Made by a program: the position numbers and the translations under genes. 64,000 bases of DNA from positions 124,001-188,000 of the forward strand of contig NZ_JAQJZJ010000004.1 of NCBI RefSeq assembly GCF_027988105.1, in the 5' to 3' direction. Positions within the stretch are counted from its first letter, which is position 1; the number at the start of each line of letters is the position of its first letter. This document shows positions 30,326 to 40,017 of the stretch, one piece after another. The notes under the pieces are model-generated. The model saw only the letters and a program-made list of their open reading frames with translations. It had not been told where the DNA came from and did no database searches. The stretch is from Pseudomonas aestuarii. GTDB lineage: Bacteria; Pseudomonadota; Gammaproteobacteria; Pseudomonadales; Pseudomonadaceae.

Positions 30326-31626
30326 ACCCTCGTCTCGCTGCCGCCCGTGCCCTGGCTGTCGTGCTCAATGGCAAAGCCTCCCTGGGCAGCAGCCTGCCAC
30401 CGCTGCTGGACAAGGTTGAGCAGCGCGACCGCGGCCTGGCCCAGGATCTGGCGTTCGGCACCGCACGCTGGCAACCACGCCTGGCGCTGATCGCCGAGCA
30501 ACTGCTGCAAAAACCTTTCAAGGCGGCCGACCGTGACGTCGAGGCACTGCTGCTGATCGGGCTGTATCAGCTGTTCTACACGCGTATTCCCGCCCATGCC
30601 GCCATCGGCGAGACCGTGGCCTGTATCGACAAATTGAAGAAGCCTTCGCTCAAGGGCCTGCTCAATGCCGTGCTGCGCAATGCCCAGCGCGAAAGCGAAA
30701 GCATTATTGCCAGCCTGGATCGCGATCCGGTGCTGCATAGCGCCCATCCACGCTGGCTGCAGAAAGCCCTGAAGGCCCAGTGGCCCGAACAATGGCAAGC
30801 CATCTGTGCGGCCAACAACGCCCATCCGCCGCTGATCCTGCGGGTCAATCGCCGCCTCGGCAGCCGCGATGACTACCTGGCTGAGCTGCGGCGCAGCGGA
30901 TTCGCCGCCGAACCCTGCACGTTCAGCCGCGACGGCATTCGTTTGCTGCAGGCGTGCGATGTCACCGGCTTGCCGGGTTTCGCCGCAGGCCTCCTCAGCG
31001 TGCAGGACGAGGCCGCGCAACTGGCCGCCGACCTGCTCGAACTGGCCCCTGGGCAACGGGTGCTGGATGCCTGCTGCGCACCGGGCGGCAAGACCTGTCA
31101 CCTGCTCGAGGCCGAACCGGCACTGGCCGGCGTGGTGGCGGTGGATCTGGAAGAAAAGCGCCTGGTGCGGGTGCGCGAAAACCTCAAGCGCCTCAATCTC
31201 GACGCCGAACTGATCGCCGCCGATGGCCGTGATACCGCTGCCTGGTGGGATGGCCAGGCGTTCCAGCGGATTCTCCTCGACGCGCCGTGCTCCGCCACCG
31301 GGGTGATTCGCCGCCATCCGGACATCAAGCTGACCCGGCAACCCGCGGATATTCCGGCGCTGGCCCAGTTGCAGGGCGAATTGCTCGATGCCCTGTGGCC
31401 GACCCTGGAAGTCGGCGGCATCCTGCTGTACGCCACCTGCTCGGTGCTGCCCATGGAAAACAGTGACAACATCGCCGCCTTTCTCGCCCGCACGCCAAAC
31501 GCTCGTGAACTGGAGATAAGCGCCGACTTCGGTCTCCAGACGACCCATGGTCGCCAGTTGCTGCCGCAAATCGACGGTCACGATGGTTTCTACTATGCCA
31601 AGCTGAGCAAGATCGCCGCATGCTGA
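30322..31626 (+). CDS. rsmB: 16S rRNA m5C967 methyltransferase
   Basis: Methylates cytosine 967 of 16S rRNA. The 434-residue protein has an N-terminal NusB-like RNA-binding domain (about 1-140) and a C-terminal SAM methyltransferase with motif [11 protein letters not shown] (about 249-258), the motif IV catalytic-assist cysteine in [17 protein letters not shown] (about 320), and the nucleophile cysteine in [15 protein letters not shown] (about 373). The start overlaps the fmt stop. trkA follows after 116 bp. Confidence 0.96.
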   Translation: MNPRLAAARALAVVLNGKASLGSSLPPLLDKVEQRDRGLAQDLAFGTARWQPRLALIAEQLLQKPFKAADRDVEALLLIGLYQLFYTRIPAHAAIGETVACIDKLKKPSLKGLLNAVLRNAQRESESIIASLDRDPVLHSAHPRWLQKALKAQWPEQWQAICAANNAHPPLILRVNRRLGSRDDYLAELRRSGFAAEPCTFSRDGIRLLQACDVTGLPGFAAGLLSVQDEAAQLAADLLELAPGQRVLDACCAPGGKTCHLLEAEPALAGVVAVDLEEKRLVRVRENLKRLNLDAELIAADGRDTAAWWDGQAFQRILLDAPCSATGVIRRHPDIKLTRQPADIPALAQLQGELLDALWPTLEVGGILLYATCSVLPMENSDNIAAFLARTPNARELEISADFGLQTTHGRQLLPQIDGHDGFYYAKLSKIAAC

Positions 31627-31742
31627 ACAGAGGCGTCGACAGGGCCAGGCCGCGCAGGCTTGAGTCCGGCGCAACGCCCGTATAACTGGAGTCGGTGGAC
31701 GGCAGCTGAACGCAGCCCGGCCCACCCAACAGGAGTGATCGC

Positions 31743-33116
31743 TTGAAAATCATCATTCTCGGCGCTGGCCAAGTCGGCGGCACCCTGGCGGAACACCTGG
31801 CCAGCGAGGCCAACGACATCACCGTGGTCGACACCGACGGAGATCGCCTGCGCGACCTCGGTGACCGTCTGGATATCCGCACCGTACAAGGCCGCGGCTC
31901 CTTCCCCACGGTGCTGCGCCAGGCCGGCGCGGACGATGCCGACATGCTGATCGCGGTAACCAACAGCGACGAAGTCAACATGATCGCCTGTCAGGTGGCC
32001 TACACCCTGTTCCATACCCCGACCAAGATTGCCCGGGTGCGCGAAGCGGCCTACCTGACCCGCTCCGGCCTGTTCAACAACGAAGCGATTCCGGTCGACG
32101 TGCTGATCAGCCCGGAACAGGTGGTGACCAACTACATCAAGCGCCTGATCGAATACCCCGGCTCGCTGCAGGTAATCGACTTCGCCGAAGGCAAGGCCCA
32201 GCTGGTGGCCGTGCGCGCCTACTACGGCGGCCCACTGGTCGGTCAGCAACTGCGCCAGTTGCGCGAACACATGCCCAATGTCGACACCCGGGTTGCCGCG
32301 ATCTTCCGCCGCAACCGGCCGATCATTCCCCAGGGCGACACCGTGATCGAGGCCGATGACGAGGTGTTCTTCATCGCCGCCAAAGGCCACATCCGCGCGG
32401 TGATGAGCGAAATGCGCCGCCTGGAAGTCAGCTACAAGAAGGTGGTGATCGCCGGCGGCGGGCACATTGGCGAGCGCCTGGCCGAGGCGATCGAGAGCCG
32501 CTATCAGGTGAAGATCATCGAGATGAACCCGGCGCGCTGCCGCTACCTCTCGGAAAACCTCGACAGCACCGTGGTCCTGCAGGGCAGCGCCTCCGACCGC
32601 GACCTGCTGGTCGAGGAGAACATCAGCGATGCCGACATCTTCCTCGCCCTGACCAACGACGACGAGGCCAACATCATGTCGTCCTTGCTGGCCAAGCGTC
32701 TCGGCGCGCGCAAGGTAATGACCCTGATCAACAACCCGGCCTATGTCGACCTGGTCCAGGGCGGCGAGATCGATATCGCCATCAGCCCGCAGCTGGCCAC
32801 CATCGGCACCCTGCTGACCCATGTGCGCCGTGGCGATATCGTCAGCGTGCACTCGTTGCGCCGCGGAGCCGCCGAAGCGATCGAGGCCATCGCCCACGGC
32901 GACGCCAAGTCGAGCAAGGTGGTCGGTCGCGCCATCAAGGACATCCCACTGCCGCCGGGCACCACCATCGGGGCGATCATCCGCGCCGAGGAAGTGCTGA
33001 TCGCCCACGACGCCACGGTGATCGAGTCCGGCGACCACGTAATCCTGTTCCTGGTGGACAAGAAGTACATCCGCGATGCCGAGCGCCTGTTCCAGGTCGG
33101 CCTGACGTTTTTCTGA
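31743..33116 (+). CDS. trkA: Trk potassium transporter NAD-binding subunit TrkA
   Basis: Peripheral membrane regulator of Trk potassium uptake channels. The 457-residue protein is a tandem of two RCK units, each with a Rossmann NAD-binding domain ([16 protein letters not shown] at the N-terminus; [15 protein letters not shown] at about 235) followed by a TrkA-C domain. The start is a TTG at 31743, chosen because AGGAG (31731-31735) is well spaced and the protein then begins [13 protein letters not shown] with no spare residues. The TrkH/TrkG pore subunit is not encoded nearby. Confidence 0.95.
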   Translation: MKIIILGAGQVGGTLAEHLASEANDITVVDTDGDRLRDLGDRLDIRTVQGRGSFPTVLRQAGADDADMLIAVTNSDEVNMIACQVAYTLFHTPTKIARVREAAYLTRSGLFNNEAIPVDVLISPEQVVTNYIKRLIEYPGSLQVIDFAEGKAQLVAVRAYYGGPLVGQQLRQLREHMPNVDTRVAAIFRRNRPIIPQGDTVIEADDEVFFIAAKGHIRAVMSEMRRLEVSYKKVVIAGGGHIGERLAEAIESRYQVKIIEMNPARCRYLSENLDSTVVLQGSASDRDLLVEENISDADIFLALTNDDEANIMSSLLAKRLGARKVMTLINNPAYVDLVQGGEIDIAISPQLATIGTLLTHVRRGDIVSVHSLRRGAAEAIEAIAHGDAKSSKVVGRAIKDIPLPPGTTIGAIIRAEEVLIAHDATVIESGDHVILFLVDKKYIRDAERLFQVGLTFF

Positions 33117-33130
33117 GCACAGGAGGGTTG

Positions 33131-33454
33131 ATGCTCGAATCCCTGGAAAAAATGCTGGCCAAGGGCGTGGACAATGCCCTGTTGCGCTTCGGCCTGGGCA
33201 AGGGCTATCTGGATGCAGGTGAACCGGCGCGCGCCGCCGACCACCTGCGGCGCTGCGTCGAGTTCGATTCCAAGTATTCGGCCGCCTGGAAGCTACTGGG
33301 CAAGGTGCTGCTGGCCGCCGAGCAACCGCTGGCGGCCCGCCAGGCCTGGGAGCAGGGCCTGCAAGCGGCCCGCGAGCATGGCGACAAGCAGGCGGAGAAG
33401 GAAATGACGGTATTCCTGCGCAAGCTGGATAAACGCCAGCAGCAACCCGAGTAG
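33131..33454 (+). CDS. Small tetratricopeptide-repeat protein
   Basis: A 107-residue soluble helical protein with about two TPR units (NALLRFGLGKGYLDAGEPARAADHLRRCVE and SAAWKLLGKVLLAAEQPLAARQAWEQGLQAA patterns). It is likely a protein-interaction adaptor; partner unknown. It starts 14 bp after trkA with AGGAGGG just upstream; a TTG one codon earlier is an alternative. It is convergent with the YhhQ-type transporter gene. The same gene follows trkA in other pseudomonads. Confidence 0.85.
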   Translation: MLESLEKMLAKGVDNALLRFGLGKGYLDAGEPARAADHLRRCVEFDSKYSAAWKLLGKVLLAAEQPLAARQAWEQGLQAAREHGDKQAEKEMTVFLRKLDKRQQQPE

Positions 33455-33494
33455 CTCACACGCAGTCGGCCCCCGGCTTGCTGTTGCGCCGCCA

Positions 33495-34154
33495 TCAACC
33501 TCGGGCAGACAGCACCTCGCGCTTGGGCACAGCCCGGGCGATGGCGTTGAGCAGCATGCCGTAGAGCGGTACGAAGAGCAGCAGGCTGATTGCCAGCTTG
33601 ATGGCGTAATCCACCGCCGCGATCTCCACCCAGTGCTCGGCCATGAACGGGTCGTTGCTTTGCCAGAAGGCGATGGAGAAGAAGGCGAAGGTGTCCAGCA
33701 GGTTGCCCAGCAGCGTCGAGGCGGCCGGGGCCACCCACCATTGACGCAGGTTGCGCAGGCGATCGAATACCTGGATATCCAGCAGTTGCCCGAGGACATA
33801 GGCGAGGAAGCTGGCCAGGGCGATGCGGGCGACGAACAGGTTGAACGCCAGCAACGCGCCAACGCCGGCGAAACTGCCGTTCTGGAACAGCACGGACACC
33901 CCATAAGAGGCGAGCAAGGCGGGCAGCATGACCCGCGCGATCACTTGCCGCGCCTGTCCTTTGCCGAGCAGACGGACGCTGAGGTCGGTCGCGAGGAAGA
34001 TGAACGGAAAGCTGAACGCGCCCCAGGTGGTCTGCCAACCGAACAGCGTCATGGGTAGCTGCACCAGGTAGTTGCTGGCAATGATGATGAGCAGGTGAAA
34101 GGCGATCAGGCCGGCCAGGGCCGGGCGCCAGATAGTCGCAGGGACGGTGGGCAT
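33495..34154 (-). CDS. yhhQ: Queuosine-precursor transporter (YhhQ/COG1738 family)
   Basis: A 219-residue inner-membrane protein with about six hydrophobic helices. The family imports 7-cyano-7-deazaguanine (preQ0) or preQ1 for queuosine tRNA modification. Recognisable blocks are SNYLVQLPMTLFGWQTTWGAF, FPFIFLATDLSVRLLG, NGSFAGVGALLAFN and STLLGNLLDTFAFFSIAFW. A preQ1-type riboswitch appears directly upstream and covers the Shine-Dalgarno, which supports the substrate assignment. The ATG at 34154 has AAGGA six bases upstream. Confidence 0.92.
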   Translation of the reverse strand: MPTVPATIWRPALAGLIAFHLLIIIASNYLVQLPMTLFGWQTTWGAFSFPFIFLATDLSVRLLGKGQARQVIARVMLPALLASYGVSVLFQNGSFAGVGALLAFNLFVARIALASFLAYVLGQLLDIQVFDRLRNLRQWWVAPAASTLLGNLLDTFAFFSIAFWQSNDPFMAEHWVEIAAVDYAIKLAISLLLFVPLYGMLLNAIARAVPKREVLSARG

Positions 34155-34160
34155 GGCATG

Positions 34161-34194
34161 TCCTTTTTGAATGAGATGGGGTTAGGGAACCCAT
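34161..34194 (-). promoter_or_regulatory. Probable preQ1-I riboswitch upstream of yhhQ
   Basis: On the minus strand the leader reads ATGGGTTCCCTAACCCCAT, then CTCATTC, then AAAAAGGA. ATGGG (34194-34190) pairs with CCCAT (34180-34176); the 9-base loop TTCCCTAAC can pair through TCC with GGA of the A-rich tail, making the H-type pseudoknot of preQ1-I aptamers. The GGGT...TAACCCC core closely resembles the known T. tengcongensis aptamer as I recall it. The tail contains the Shine-Dalgarno of yhhQ, so ligand binding would block translation. Confidence 0.75.
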
Positions 34195-34279
34195 TGCCGC
34201 GGCTGGAAATATTCTCCGCGCGGCATTCTAGCGTTTTCTTGACCGACAGGATAAGTTTTTGAGCGCTGTGGACGACTGC

Positions 34280-34543
34280 TCAACGCTCGATGAAGCGCAG
34301 GCCGATACCCTCGGCATCCACTCGCATCACTTCCATCTGCAGCACCGGCGCCTCGATCGGCAGATCCTGCACCTGGCCCGTGACTATCGTGCCTTGGAGC
34401 AGGGCCAGCAGATCCGGGTGTTTGACATAGACGCCGCCATCGGAGAGGTCGCGGGTCTGCGCCAACACTTCACCGAAACTCGGGTGGCAGATCTTGATCC
34501 GGCACTTCATCGAGGTACGAGGATGCTGGCGCTGGCTGGGCAT
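34280..34543 (-). CDS. PilZ-domain protein
   Basis: An 87-residue single PilZ domain, the usual cyclic di-GMP binding module. The N-terminal arginine-containing segment (PSQRQHPRTSMKCR) supplies an RxxxR-like motif and DLSDGGVYV is the D/NxSxxG motif, so ligand binding is plausible. The ATG at 34543 (protein start MPSQRQHPRTSMKCR) is the family start; the frame stays open upstream to 34621. It lies between the acyltransferase gene and yhhQ on the same strand. The partner or output is unknown. Confidence 0.85.
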   Translation of the reverse strand: MPSQRQHPRTSMKCRIKICHPSFGEVLAQTRDLSDGGVYVKHPDLLALLQGTIVTGQVQDLPIEAPVLQMEVMRVDAEGIGLRFIER

Positions 34544-34645
34544 AGAGGTGACCGTCCTAAGCGGGTGAGGCGCAATTATTAGCAGCGCAAGATTCTGCAG
34601 CCGCCGAGCAGCAATGGACAAAAGGCGCCGATCGGGCGCCTCGGT

Positions 34646-35533
34646 TCAATACCACTTCGGCTCGCCTGGCGGGCGCTTCTTGAAGCGTTTCATGCTCCAC
34701 ATGTACTGGCTCGGGTAGGCCCGCACGTATTTCTCGATAACCCCACTCATGGCTGCCACCGCGGTTTCCACATCGTCGCTGTACATCTCCGCCGGCGCCG
34801 CCTCGAGGATCACCTTGAAACCGGAACCATCGGCCAGACGCAGGGCATGCAGGAACACCCCGCAGGCCTTGCCGCCGACCAGCATGCCGGCCACGAACTT
34901 GCTGGTCAGCGCCTGGGTGGCCAGAAAGGGCACGAACACCCCCGCCGACAGGCTGGGTTCGGGGTCGGCGGGAATGCCCACGGCGCCGCCTTTGCGCACT
35001 TCCTTGATGACGCTGAGGATGCCTTCGCGGGTGGAGGGCGCCACCCGGTTGCCCAACTGCACGCGCTGCTGGCGCAACAATTCGTCGACCGCCTTGAGCT
35101 TGGGCGGCCGGTAGAAAATAATCGGCTTGCACTGGGCGCAGTAGAAGTGATTGAGCACTTCCCAATTGCCCAGATGGCTGGTGATGCCGACCACGCCCTT
35201 GCCGCTGGCCAGGGCCTGCTCGAGAACCTCCAGGCCCTCGACCTCACGGACCAGGCCGATGGACTTCTGTGCCGGCCAGATCCAGGCACAGGCGCTTTCG
35301 GTGAGGGTCTTGCCGATGTCCTTGAGGCTCTGCCCGACCAGGCGCTCACGCTCGTCCTCGCCCAGTTCGGGGAAGCACTTGGCCAGGTTGATCCGCACCA
35401 CCTCGCGCGAGCTGTTCGGCAGCTTCCACATCAGCCAGCCGATGAGATTGCCCACCGCCTGCACGGCGCGCCAGGGCAGCAGGGCGAACAGACGGAGAAA
35501 GCCGACCACCAGGCGGCCTTTGAATGCTTCCAC
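34646..35533 (-). CDS. Lipid A biosynthesis-type acyltransferase (LpxL/HtrB family)
   Basis: A 295-residue inner-membrane-associated acyltransferase that would transfer a secondary acyl chain to lipid A. The catalytic H(X4)E motif is in ITSHLGNWEVLNHF (about residue 115-125 of the protein), with IIFYRPPKLKAVDELLRQQR and the GIPADPEPS...G block further on. A GTG at 35533 was chosen because GGAG precedes it and the length agrees with the Pseudomonas homologue; the frame remains open upstream. It precedes the PilZ gene and follows tag on the same strand, with a palindromic repeat between. Confidence 0.9.
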   Translation of the reverse strand: MEAFKGRLVVGFLRLFALLPWRAVQAVGNLIGWLMWKLPNSSREVVRINLAKCFPELGEDERERLVGQSLKDIGKTLTESACAWIWPAQKSIGLVREVEGLEVLEQALASGKGVVGITSHLGNWEVLNHFYCAQCKPIIFYRPPKLKAVDELLRQQRVQLGNRVAPSTREGILSVIKEVRKGGAVGIPADPEPSLSAGVFVPFLATQALTSKFVAGMLVGGKACGVFLHALRLADGSGFKVILEAAPAEMYSDDVETAVAAMSGVIEKYVRAYPSQYMWSMKRFKKRPPGEPKWY

Positions 35534-35620
35534 GTACGACTCCAGGCAGTTGCATAAAAGCTGGCATTGTAACCGGCTGAACCGGTTGCGGGCGTGCCCC
35601 TTGGTTTGGGTTGGAAAATA

Positions 35621-35673
35621 GGGCGGGCGCAACCCGCCAGTCATGCGGATGATCCAGGCGGGTTGCCCCGCCC
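35621..35673. repeat. REP-like palindrome between tag and the acyltransferase gene
   Basis: GGGCGGGCGCAACCCGCC (35621-35638) and GGCGGGTTGCCCCGCCC (35657-35673) form a long inverted repeat with an 18-base centre. The GGCGGGTTG/CAACCCGCC unit also appears in the 25.7-kb repeat cluster. It may stabilise RNA or act as a terminator for tag. Confidence 0.6.
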
Positions 35674-35728
35674 AACAGGATGGGGCCGACCGGTAACCGC
35701 GGGGTGGCCTCGCTGAGTTCGGTCCGAC

Positions 35729-36283
35729 CTAGGCACCAACCAGCACGGCATAGCGGTCGCAATCGGTGGCGTGGTCCATGACCATCCCCGTGGCCTGCAT
35801 ATAGGCGTAGCAGATGGTCGGGCCGACGAAGGTGAAACCGGCCTTCTTCAGCGTCTTGCTCATGGCTTCGGCTTCCACGGTGACGCTCGGCATCTGGCTG
35901 CGCTCGCTGAAGTGATTGATCTTCGGCTGCCCGCCGACGAACGACCAGAGCAGCGCCACTGGATCCTCCAGCCGTAGCCAGGCCTGGGCGTTCTGCCGCG
36001 CGGCCTTTATTTTCAGGCGGTTGCGGATGATCCCAGGGTCTTGCATCAGGCTTTCCAGATACTCATCGCTCATTACGGCCACACGCTGCACGTCGAAGCC
36101 GAACAGCACCTCGCGGTAGCGTTCGCGCTTCTTCAGCACGGTGATCCAGGACAAGCCGGCCTGAAAGCCCTCCAGCAGCAATAACTCGAACAGGGCCTGG
36201 GGATCGCGCTGCGGCACGCCCCATTCCCGATCGTGATAGGCCTGATAGAGCGGGTCGTCGGTACACCAGAAGCAACGCGGCAT
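35729..36283 (-). CDS. tag: DNA-3-methyladenine glycosylase I
   Basis: Removes 3-methyladenine from alkylated DNA to start base-excision repair. The 184-residue protein has the zinc-snap ligands near both ends (Cys4 and His17 in MPRCFWCTDDPLYQAYHDREWG; His171 and Cys175 in MDHATDCDRY), the catalytic/aromatic pocket LLLEGFQAGLSWITVLKKR, and FVGPTICYAYMQATGM. The ATG at 36283 puts Cys4 in the right place; the frame extends to 36352. It is divergent from glyQ, 83 bp apart. Confidence 0.95.
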   Translation of the reverse strand: MPRCFWCTDDPLYQAYHDREWGVPQRDPQALFELLLLEGFQAGLSWITVLKKRERYREVLFGFDVQRVAVMSDEYLESLMQDPGIIRNRLKIKAARQNAQAWLRLEDPVALLWSFVGGQPKINHFSERSQMPSVTVEAEAMSKTLKKAGFTFVGPTICYAYMQATGMVMDHATDCDRYAVLVGA

Positions 36284-36366
36284 AGGGCCTTCCAGGGCGG
36301 TGGAGGCCGCGTCGATTGGGGTATACTCCCGCCCTTTCTGTCGCAGCCCCAACAGGTGAATTTTCC

Positions 36367-37314
36367 GTGAGCCAGACTACGCCTGCCGTGCGCACCTTCC
36401 AAGACTTGATCCTCACCCTGCAACAATACTGGGCCGAGCAAGGTTGTGTGGTGTTACAGCCTTACGATATGGAAGTGGGCGCCGGCACCTTCCACACTGC
36501 CACCTTTCTGCGCGCCATCGGCCCAGAGACCTGGAACGCCGCCTACGTGCAACCCTCGCGTCGTCCGACTGACGGCCGCTACGGCGAGAACCCCAACCGC
36601 CTGCAGCATTACTACCAGTTCCAGGTGGTCTTGAAGCCGAACCCGGAAAACTTCCAGGAGCTGTACCTCGGCTCGCTGCAGGCCATCGGCATCGACCCGC
36701 TGGTGCACGACGTCCGCTTCGTCGAGGACAACTGGGAATCGCCGACCCTCGGCGCCTGGGGTCTGGGCTGGGAAATCTGGCTGAACGGCATGGAAGTCAC
36801 CCAGTTCACCTACTTCCAGCAAGTCGGTGGCATCGAGTGCTACCCGGTGACCGGCGAGATCACCTACGGCCTGGAACGCCTGGCCATGTACATTCAGGGC
36901 GTCGATTCGGTCTACGACCTGGTGTGGACCGATGGCCAGTTCGGCACCGTCACCTACGGCGACGTGTTCCACCAGAACGAGGTGGAGCAGTCGACCTACA
37001 ACTTCGAGCACGCCAACGTCGACAAGCTGTTCGAGCTGTTCGACTTCTATGAGTCGGAAGCCAACCGCCTGATCGAACTGGAACTGCCGCTGCCAACCTA
37101 CGAGATGGTGCTCAAGGCCTCGCACACCTTCAACCTGCTGGACGCGCGCCGCGCCATTTCGGTGACCGCACGTCAGCAGTACATCCTGCGCGTACGCGCC
37201 CTGGCCCGCGCCGTGGCGCAGAGCTACCTGCAGGCGCGGCGCAAACTCGGCTTCCCGCTCGCCGCCCCCGACCTGCGTGATGAAGTATTGGCCAAGCTGG
37301 AGGCAGCAGAATGA
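36367..37314 (+). CDS. glyQ: Glycyl-tRNA synthetase alpha subunit
   Basis: The 315-residue class II catalytic subunit of the bacterial alpha2-beta2 GlyRS. Visible are [40 protein letters not shown], the ATP/glycine-site blocks and [22 protein letters not shown]. The GTG at 36367 was chosen because the Pseudomonas family N-terminus ([15 protein letters not shown]) begins there and gives the standard length. A TATACT -10-like box lies at 36322-36327, but no good -35 was seen. The stop overlaps the glyS start (ATGA). Confidence 0.96.
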   Translation: MSQTTPAVRTFQDLILTLQQYWAEQGCVVLQPYDMEVGAGTFHTATFLRAIGPETWNAAYVQPSRRPTDGRYGENPNRLQHYYQFQVVLKPNPENFQELYLGSLQAIGIDPLVHDVRFVEDNWESPTLGAWGLGWEIWLNGMEVTQFTYFQQVGGIECYPVTGEITYGLERLAMYIQGVDSVYDLVWTDGQFGTVTYGDVFHQNEVEQSTYNFEHANVDKLFELFDFYESEANRLIELELPLPTYEMVLKASHTFNLLDARRAISVTARQQYILRVRALARAVAQSYLQARRKLGFPLAAPDLRDEVLAKLEAAE

Positions 37315-39365
37315 GTGCGCACGATTTTCTGGTAGAACTGGGCACCGAAGAGCTGCCGCCGAAATCCCTGAACAGCCTGGGCCGAGCCTTCCTCGCCGGC
37401 ATCGAAAAGGGCCTGAAAGGCGCCGGCCTGAGCTATGGCCAGGTGCGCTACTACGCCGCGCCGCGCCGCCTCGCGGTGCTGGTCGAGCAGCTTGAAGAGC
37501 AACAGGCCGATCGCACCCAGAACCTCGATGGCCCGCCGCTGCAGGCCGCCTTCGACAAGGACGGCAACCCGACCCAGGCGGCGCTGGGCTTCGCCAAGAA
37601 ATGTGGCGTCGAGCTGGCCGAGATCGACCGCAGTGGGCCGAAGCTGCGATTCAGCCAGCGCATCCCTGGCCAGGCCGCCGCCGGCCTGCTGCCGGGCATC
37701 GTCGAAACCTCGCTGAACGAGTTGCCGATTCCCAAGCGCATGCGCTGGGGCGCGCGCAAGACCGAATTCGTCCGCCCGAGCCAGTGGCTGGTGATGCTGT
37801 TCGGCGACCAGGTGATCGATTGCGAAATCCTCGCCCAGAAATCCGGCCGGGTCTCGCGCGGCCACCGCTTCCACGCCAATCAGGAAGTGCGCATCTCGGC
37901 ACCGGCCAACTACGCCGAGGACCTGCGCAGCGCCTATGTGATCGCCGATTTCGCCGAGCGTCGCGCGCAGATTGCCGCGCGCATCGAGCAACTGGCCAGC
38001 GAGCAGCAGGGCACCGCGATAGTGCCGCCGGCGCTGCTCGATGAAGTCAGCGCCCTGGTCGAATGGCCGGTGCCGCTGGTCTGCTCCTTCGAGGAGCGCT
38101 TCCTCGACGTGCCGCAGGAAGCGCTGATCATCACCATGCAGGACAACCAGAAATACTTCTGCCTGCTCGATGCCAACGGCAAGTTGCTGCCGCGCTTCAT
38201 CACCGTGGCCAACATCGAAAGCAAGGATCCGCAGCAGATCATTTCCGGCAACGAGAAGGTGGTGCGCCCACGCCTGACCGACGCCGAGTTCTTCTTCAAG
38301 CAGGACCAGAAGCACAAGCTCGAGACCCTCAACCAGCGCCTGGCCAATGTGGTGTTCCAGGCCCAGCTCGGCTCGGTCTACGACAAGGCCAAGCGCGTTT
38401 CCGCCCTGGCCGGCTTCATCGCCCAGCGCGTCGGCGGCGACGCGACGCGTGCCGCGCGCGCCGGCCTGCTGTGCAAGTGCGACCTGGCCAGCGAGATGGT
38501 CGGCGAGTTCCCGGAGATGCAGGGCATCGCCGGCTATTACTACGCCAAGCACGACGGCGAGGCGGAAGACGTCGCCCTGGCCCTGAACGAGCAATACATG
38601 CCGCGCGGTGCCGGTGCCGAATTGCCAAGCACCCTGACCGGCGCTGCGGTGGCCCTGGCCGACAAGCTCGACACCCTGGTCGGCATCTTCGGCATCGGCA
38701 TGCTGCCCACCGGCAGCAAGGACCCCTATGCCCTGCGCCGAGCGGCCCTGGGCGTGCTGCGTATCCTGATCGAGAAACAGCTGGACCTGGATCTGGCGGC
38801 CACCATCGCCTTCGCCATCGAACAGTTCGACGGCAAGGTCAAAGCCGGCAATCTGGCGTCTCAGGTGCAGGACTTCATCTTCGACCGTCTGCGTGCGCGT
38901 TATGAAGATGAAGGCGTCGAGGTCGCCGTGTATCAGGCCGTGCGCGCGGTCAACCCGGTTTCGCCGCTGGACTTCGACCAGCGCGTGCAGGCCGTGCAGA
39001 CCTTCCGCACCCTGCCTGAAGCGGCGGCCCTGGCCGCCGCCAACAAGCGTGTATCCAATCTGCTGGGCAAGGCCGAAGGTCAGGTCGCCGCAAGTATCCA
39101 GGCCCACCACTTCGATACGCCGAGCGAGTTCACCCTCAACGCCGCCATCCAGCAGGCCGAACAGGCGGTGCAGCCACTGGCCGAGGCGCGTCAGTACAGC
39201 GCCGCCCTGGCGCAACTGGCCGGCCTGCGCGAGCCGGTGGACGCCTTCTTCGAGTCGGTACTGGTCAACGCCGAAGACCCGGCGGTGCGGGCCAACCGCT
39301 ATGCCCTGCTGGCCAAGCTGCGCGGCCTGTTCCTCGGCGTAGCCGATATCTCGGTGCTGAGCTGA
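37311..39365 (+). CDS. glyS: Glycyl-tRNA synthetase beta subunit
   Basis: The 684-residue tRNA-binding subunit of GlyRS, coupled to glyQ by a 4-base ATGA overlap. The N-terminal [17 protein letters not shown] is the family signature; [34 protein letters not shown] and the HD-like helical region ([36 protein letters not shown]-like) follow, with a C-terminal anticodon-binding domain. Normal length, no anomalies. It is followed by a REP-like repeat and gmhB. Confidence 0.96.
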   Translation: MSAHDFLVELGTEELPPKSLNSLGRAFLAGIEKGLKGAGLSYGQVRYYAAPRRLAVLVEQLEEQQADRTQNLDGPPLQAAFDKDGNPTQAALGFAKKCGVELAEIDRSGPKLRFSQRIPGQAAAGLLPGIVETSLNELPIPKRMRWGARKTEFVRPSQWLVMLFGDQVIDCEILAQKSGRVSRGHRFHANQEVRISAPANYAEDLRSAYVIADFAERRAQIAARIEQLASEQQGTAIVPPALLDEVSALVEWPVPLVCSFEERFLDVPQEALIITMQDNQKYFCLLDANGKLLPRFITVANIESKDPQQIISGNEKVVRPRLTDAEFFFKQDQKHKLETLNQRLANVVFQAQLGSVYDKAKRVSALAGFIAQRVGGDATRAARAGLLCKCDLASEMVGEFPEMQGIAGYYYAKHDGEAEDVALALNEQYMPRGAGAELPSTLTGAAVALADKLDTLVGIFGIGMLPTGSKDPYALRRAALGVLRILIEKQLDLDLAATIAFAIEQFDGKVKAGNLASQVQDFIFDRLRARYEDEGVEVAVYQAVRAVNPVSPLDFDQRVQAVQTFRTLPEAAALAAANKRVSNLLGKAEGQVAASIQAHHFDTPSEFTLNAAIQQAEQAVQPLAEARQYSAALAQLAGLREPVDAFFESVLVNAEDPAVRANRYALLAKLRGLFLGVADISVLS

Positions 39366-39382
39366 CCCTTGCCTGATCGTAG

Positions 39383-39447
39383 GATGGGTTGAAGAAAGCG
39401 ATACCCATCATCACCTTCGCCGGATTGTGGCCACCACCGCAATCCGG
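39383..39447. repeat. REP-like double palindrome between glyS and gmhB
   Basis: Two inverted repeats lie back to back: GATGGGT (39383-39389) with ACCCATC (39403-39409), and CCGGATTG (39420-39427) with CAATCCGG (39440-39447). The GTAGGATGGGTTGAAGAAAG start resembles the commonly dispersed GTAGGATGGGTTGAGCGAAGCGATACCCATC element of pseudomonads. It may reduce read-through from glyS to gmhB. Confidence 0.65.
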
Positions 39448-39460
39448 CCACGGATGCCCC

Positions 39461-39991
39461 ATGAAACTGCTGATTCTCGACCGCGACGGCGTGATCAACT
39501 ACGACTCCGACGCCTATATCAAAAACCTCGACGAGTGGCGGCCGCTGCCCGGTGCCGTCGACGCCATCGCCCGCTTGTCCAAGGCCGGCTGGACGATCGC
39601 GGTGGCCACCAACCAGTCCGGTCTGGCGCGTGGCTATTTCGATCAGGCCGCGCTGGACGCGATGCACGAGCGCCTGCGCCAACTGGTCGCCGAGCAGGGT
39701 GGCGAGCTGGGGCTGATCGTGCACTGTCCGCATGGTCCGGATGACGGTTGCGACTGCCGCAAGCCAAAGCCCGGTATGCTCCAGCAGATAGCCGCGCACT
39801 ACGGCGTCAGTCTGGCCGGGGTGTGGTTCGTCGGCGACAGCAGCGGTGACCTTAAAGCCGCACTCGCCGTCGATTGTCAGCCGGTCTTGGTCAAGACCGG
39901 CAAAGGTCTGCTCACCCTGGCCCAGCCATTGCCTGCCGGTACCCTGGTATTCGATGACCTGGCAGCGGTCGCCAGCCAACTTATCCACTGA
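39461..39991 (+). CDS. gmhB: D-glycero-beta-D-manno-heptose-1,7-bisphosphate 7-phosphatase
   Basis: Dephosphorylates heptose bisphosphate in ADP-heptose synthesis for the LPS inner core. The 176-residue HAD phosphatase has motif I LILDRDGVIN (Asp7, Asp9), ATNQSGLARGYF (motif II), the zinc-loop cysteines/histidine in CPHGPDDGCDCRKPKPGM, and FVGDSSGDLKAA (motif IV). The ATG at 39461 puts the nucleophile at residue 7 as in the family. It is followed after 26 bp by the PlsC-like gene, as in PAO1. Confidence 0.95.
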   Translation: MKLLILDRDGVINYDSDAYIKNLDEWRPLPGAVDAIARLSKAGWTIAVATNQSGLARGYFDQAALDAMHERLRQLVAEQGGELGLIVHCPHGPDDGCDCRKPKPGMLQQIAAHYGVSLAGVWFVGDSSGDLKAALAVDCQPVLVKTGKGLLTLAQPLPAGTLVFDDLAAVASQLIH

Positions 39992-40017
39992 AATACAGCA
40001 GGACGGTAAACGCTCCC

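Noticed and set aside
36284-36366. T-box or glycine riboswitch ahead of glyQ
   Set aside because: The gap to tag is only 83 bp and shows no aptamer-like fold; such leaders are not expected for this operon in Pseudomonas.
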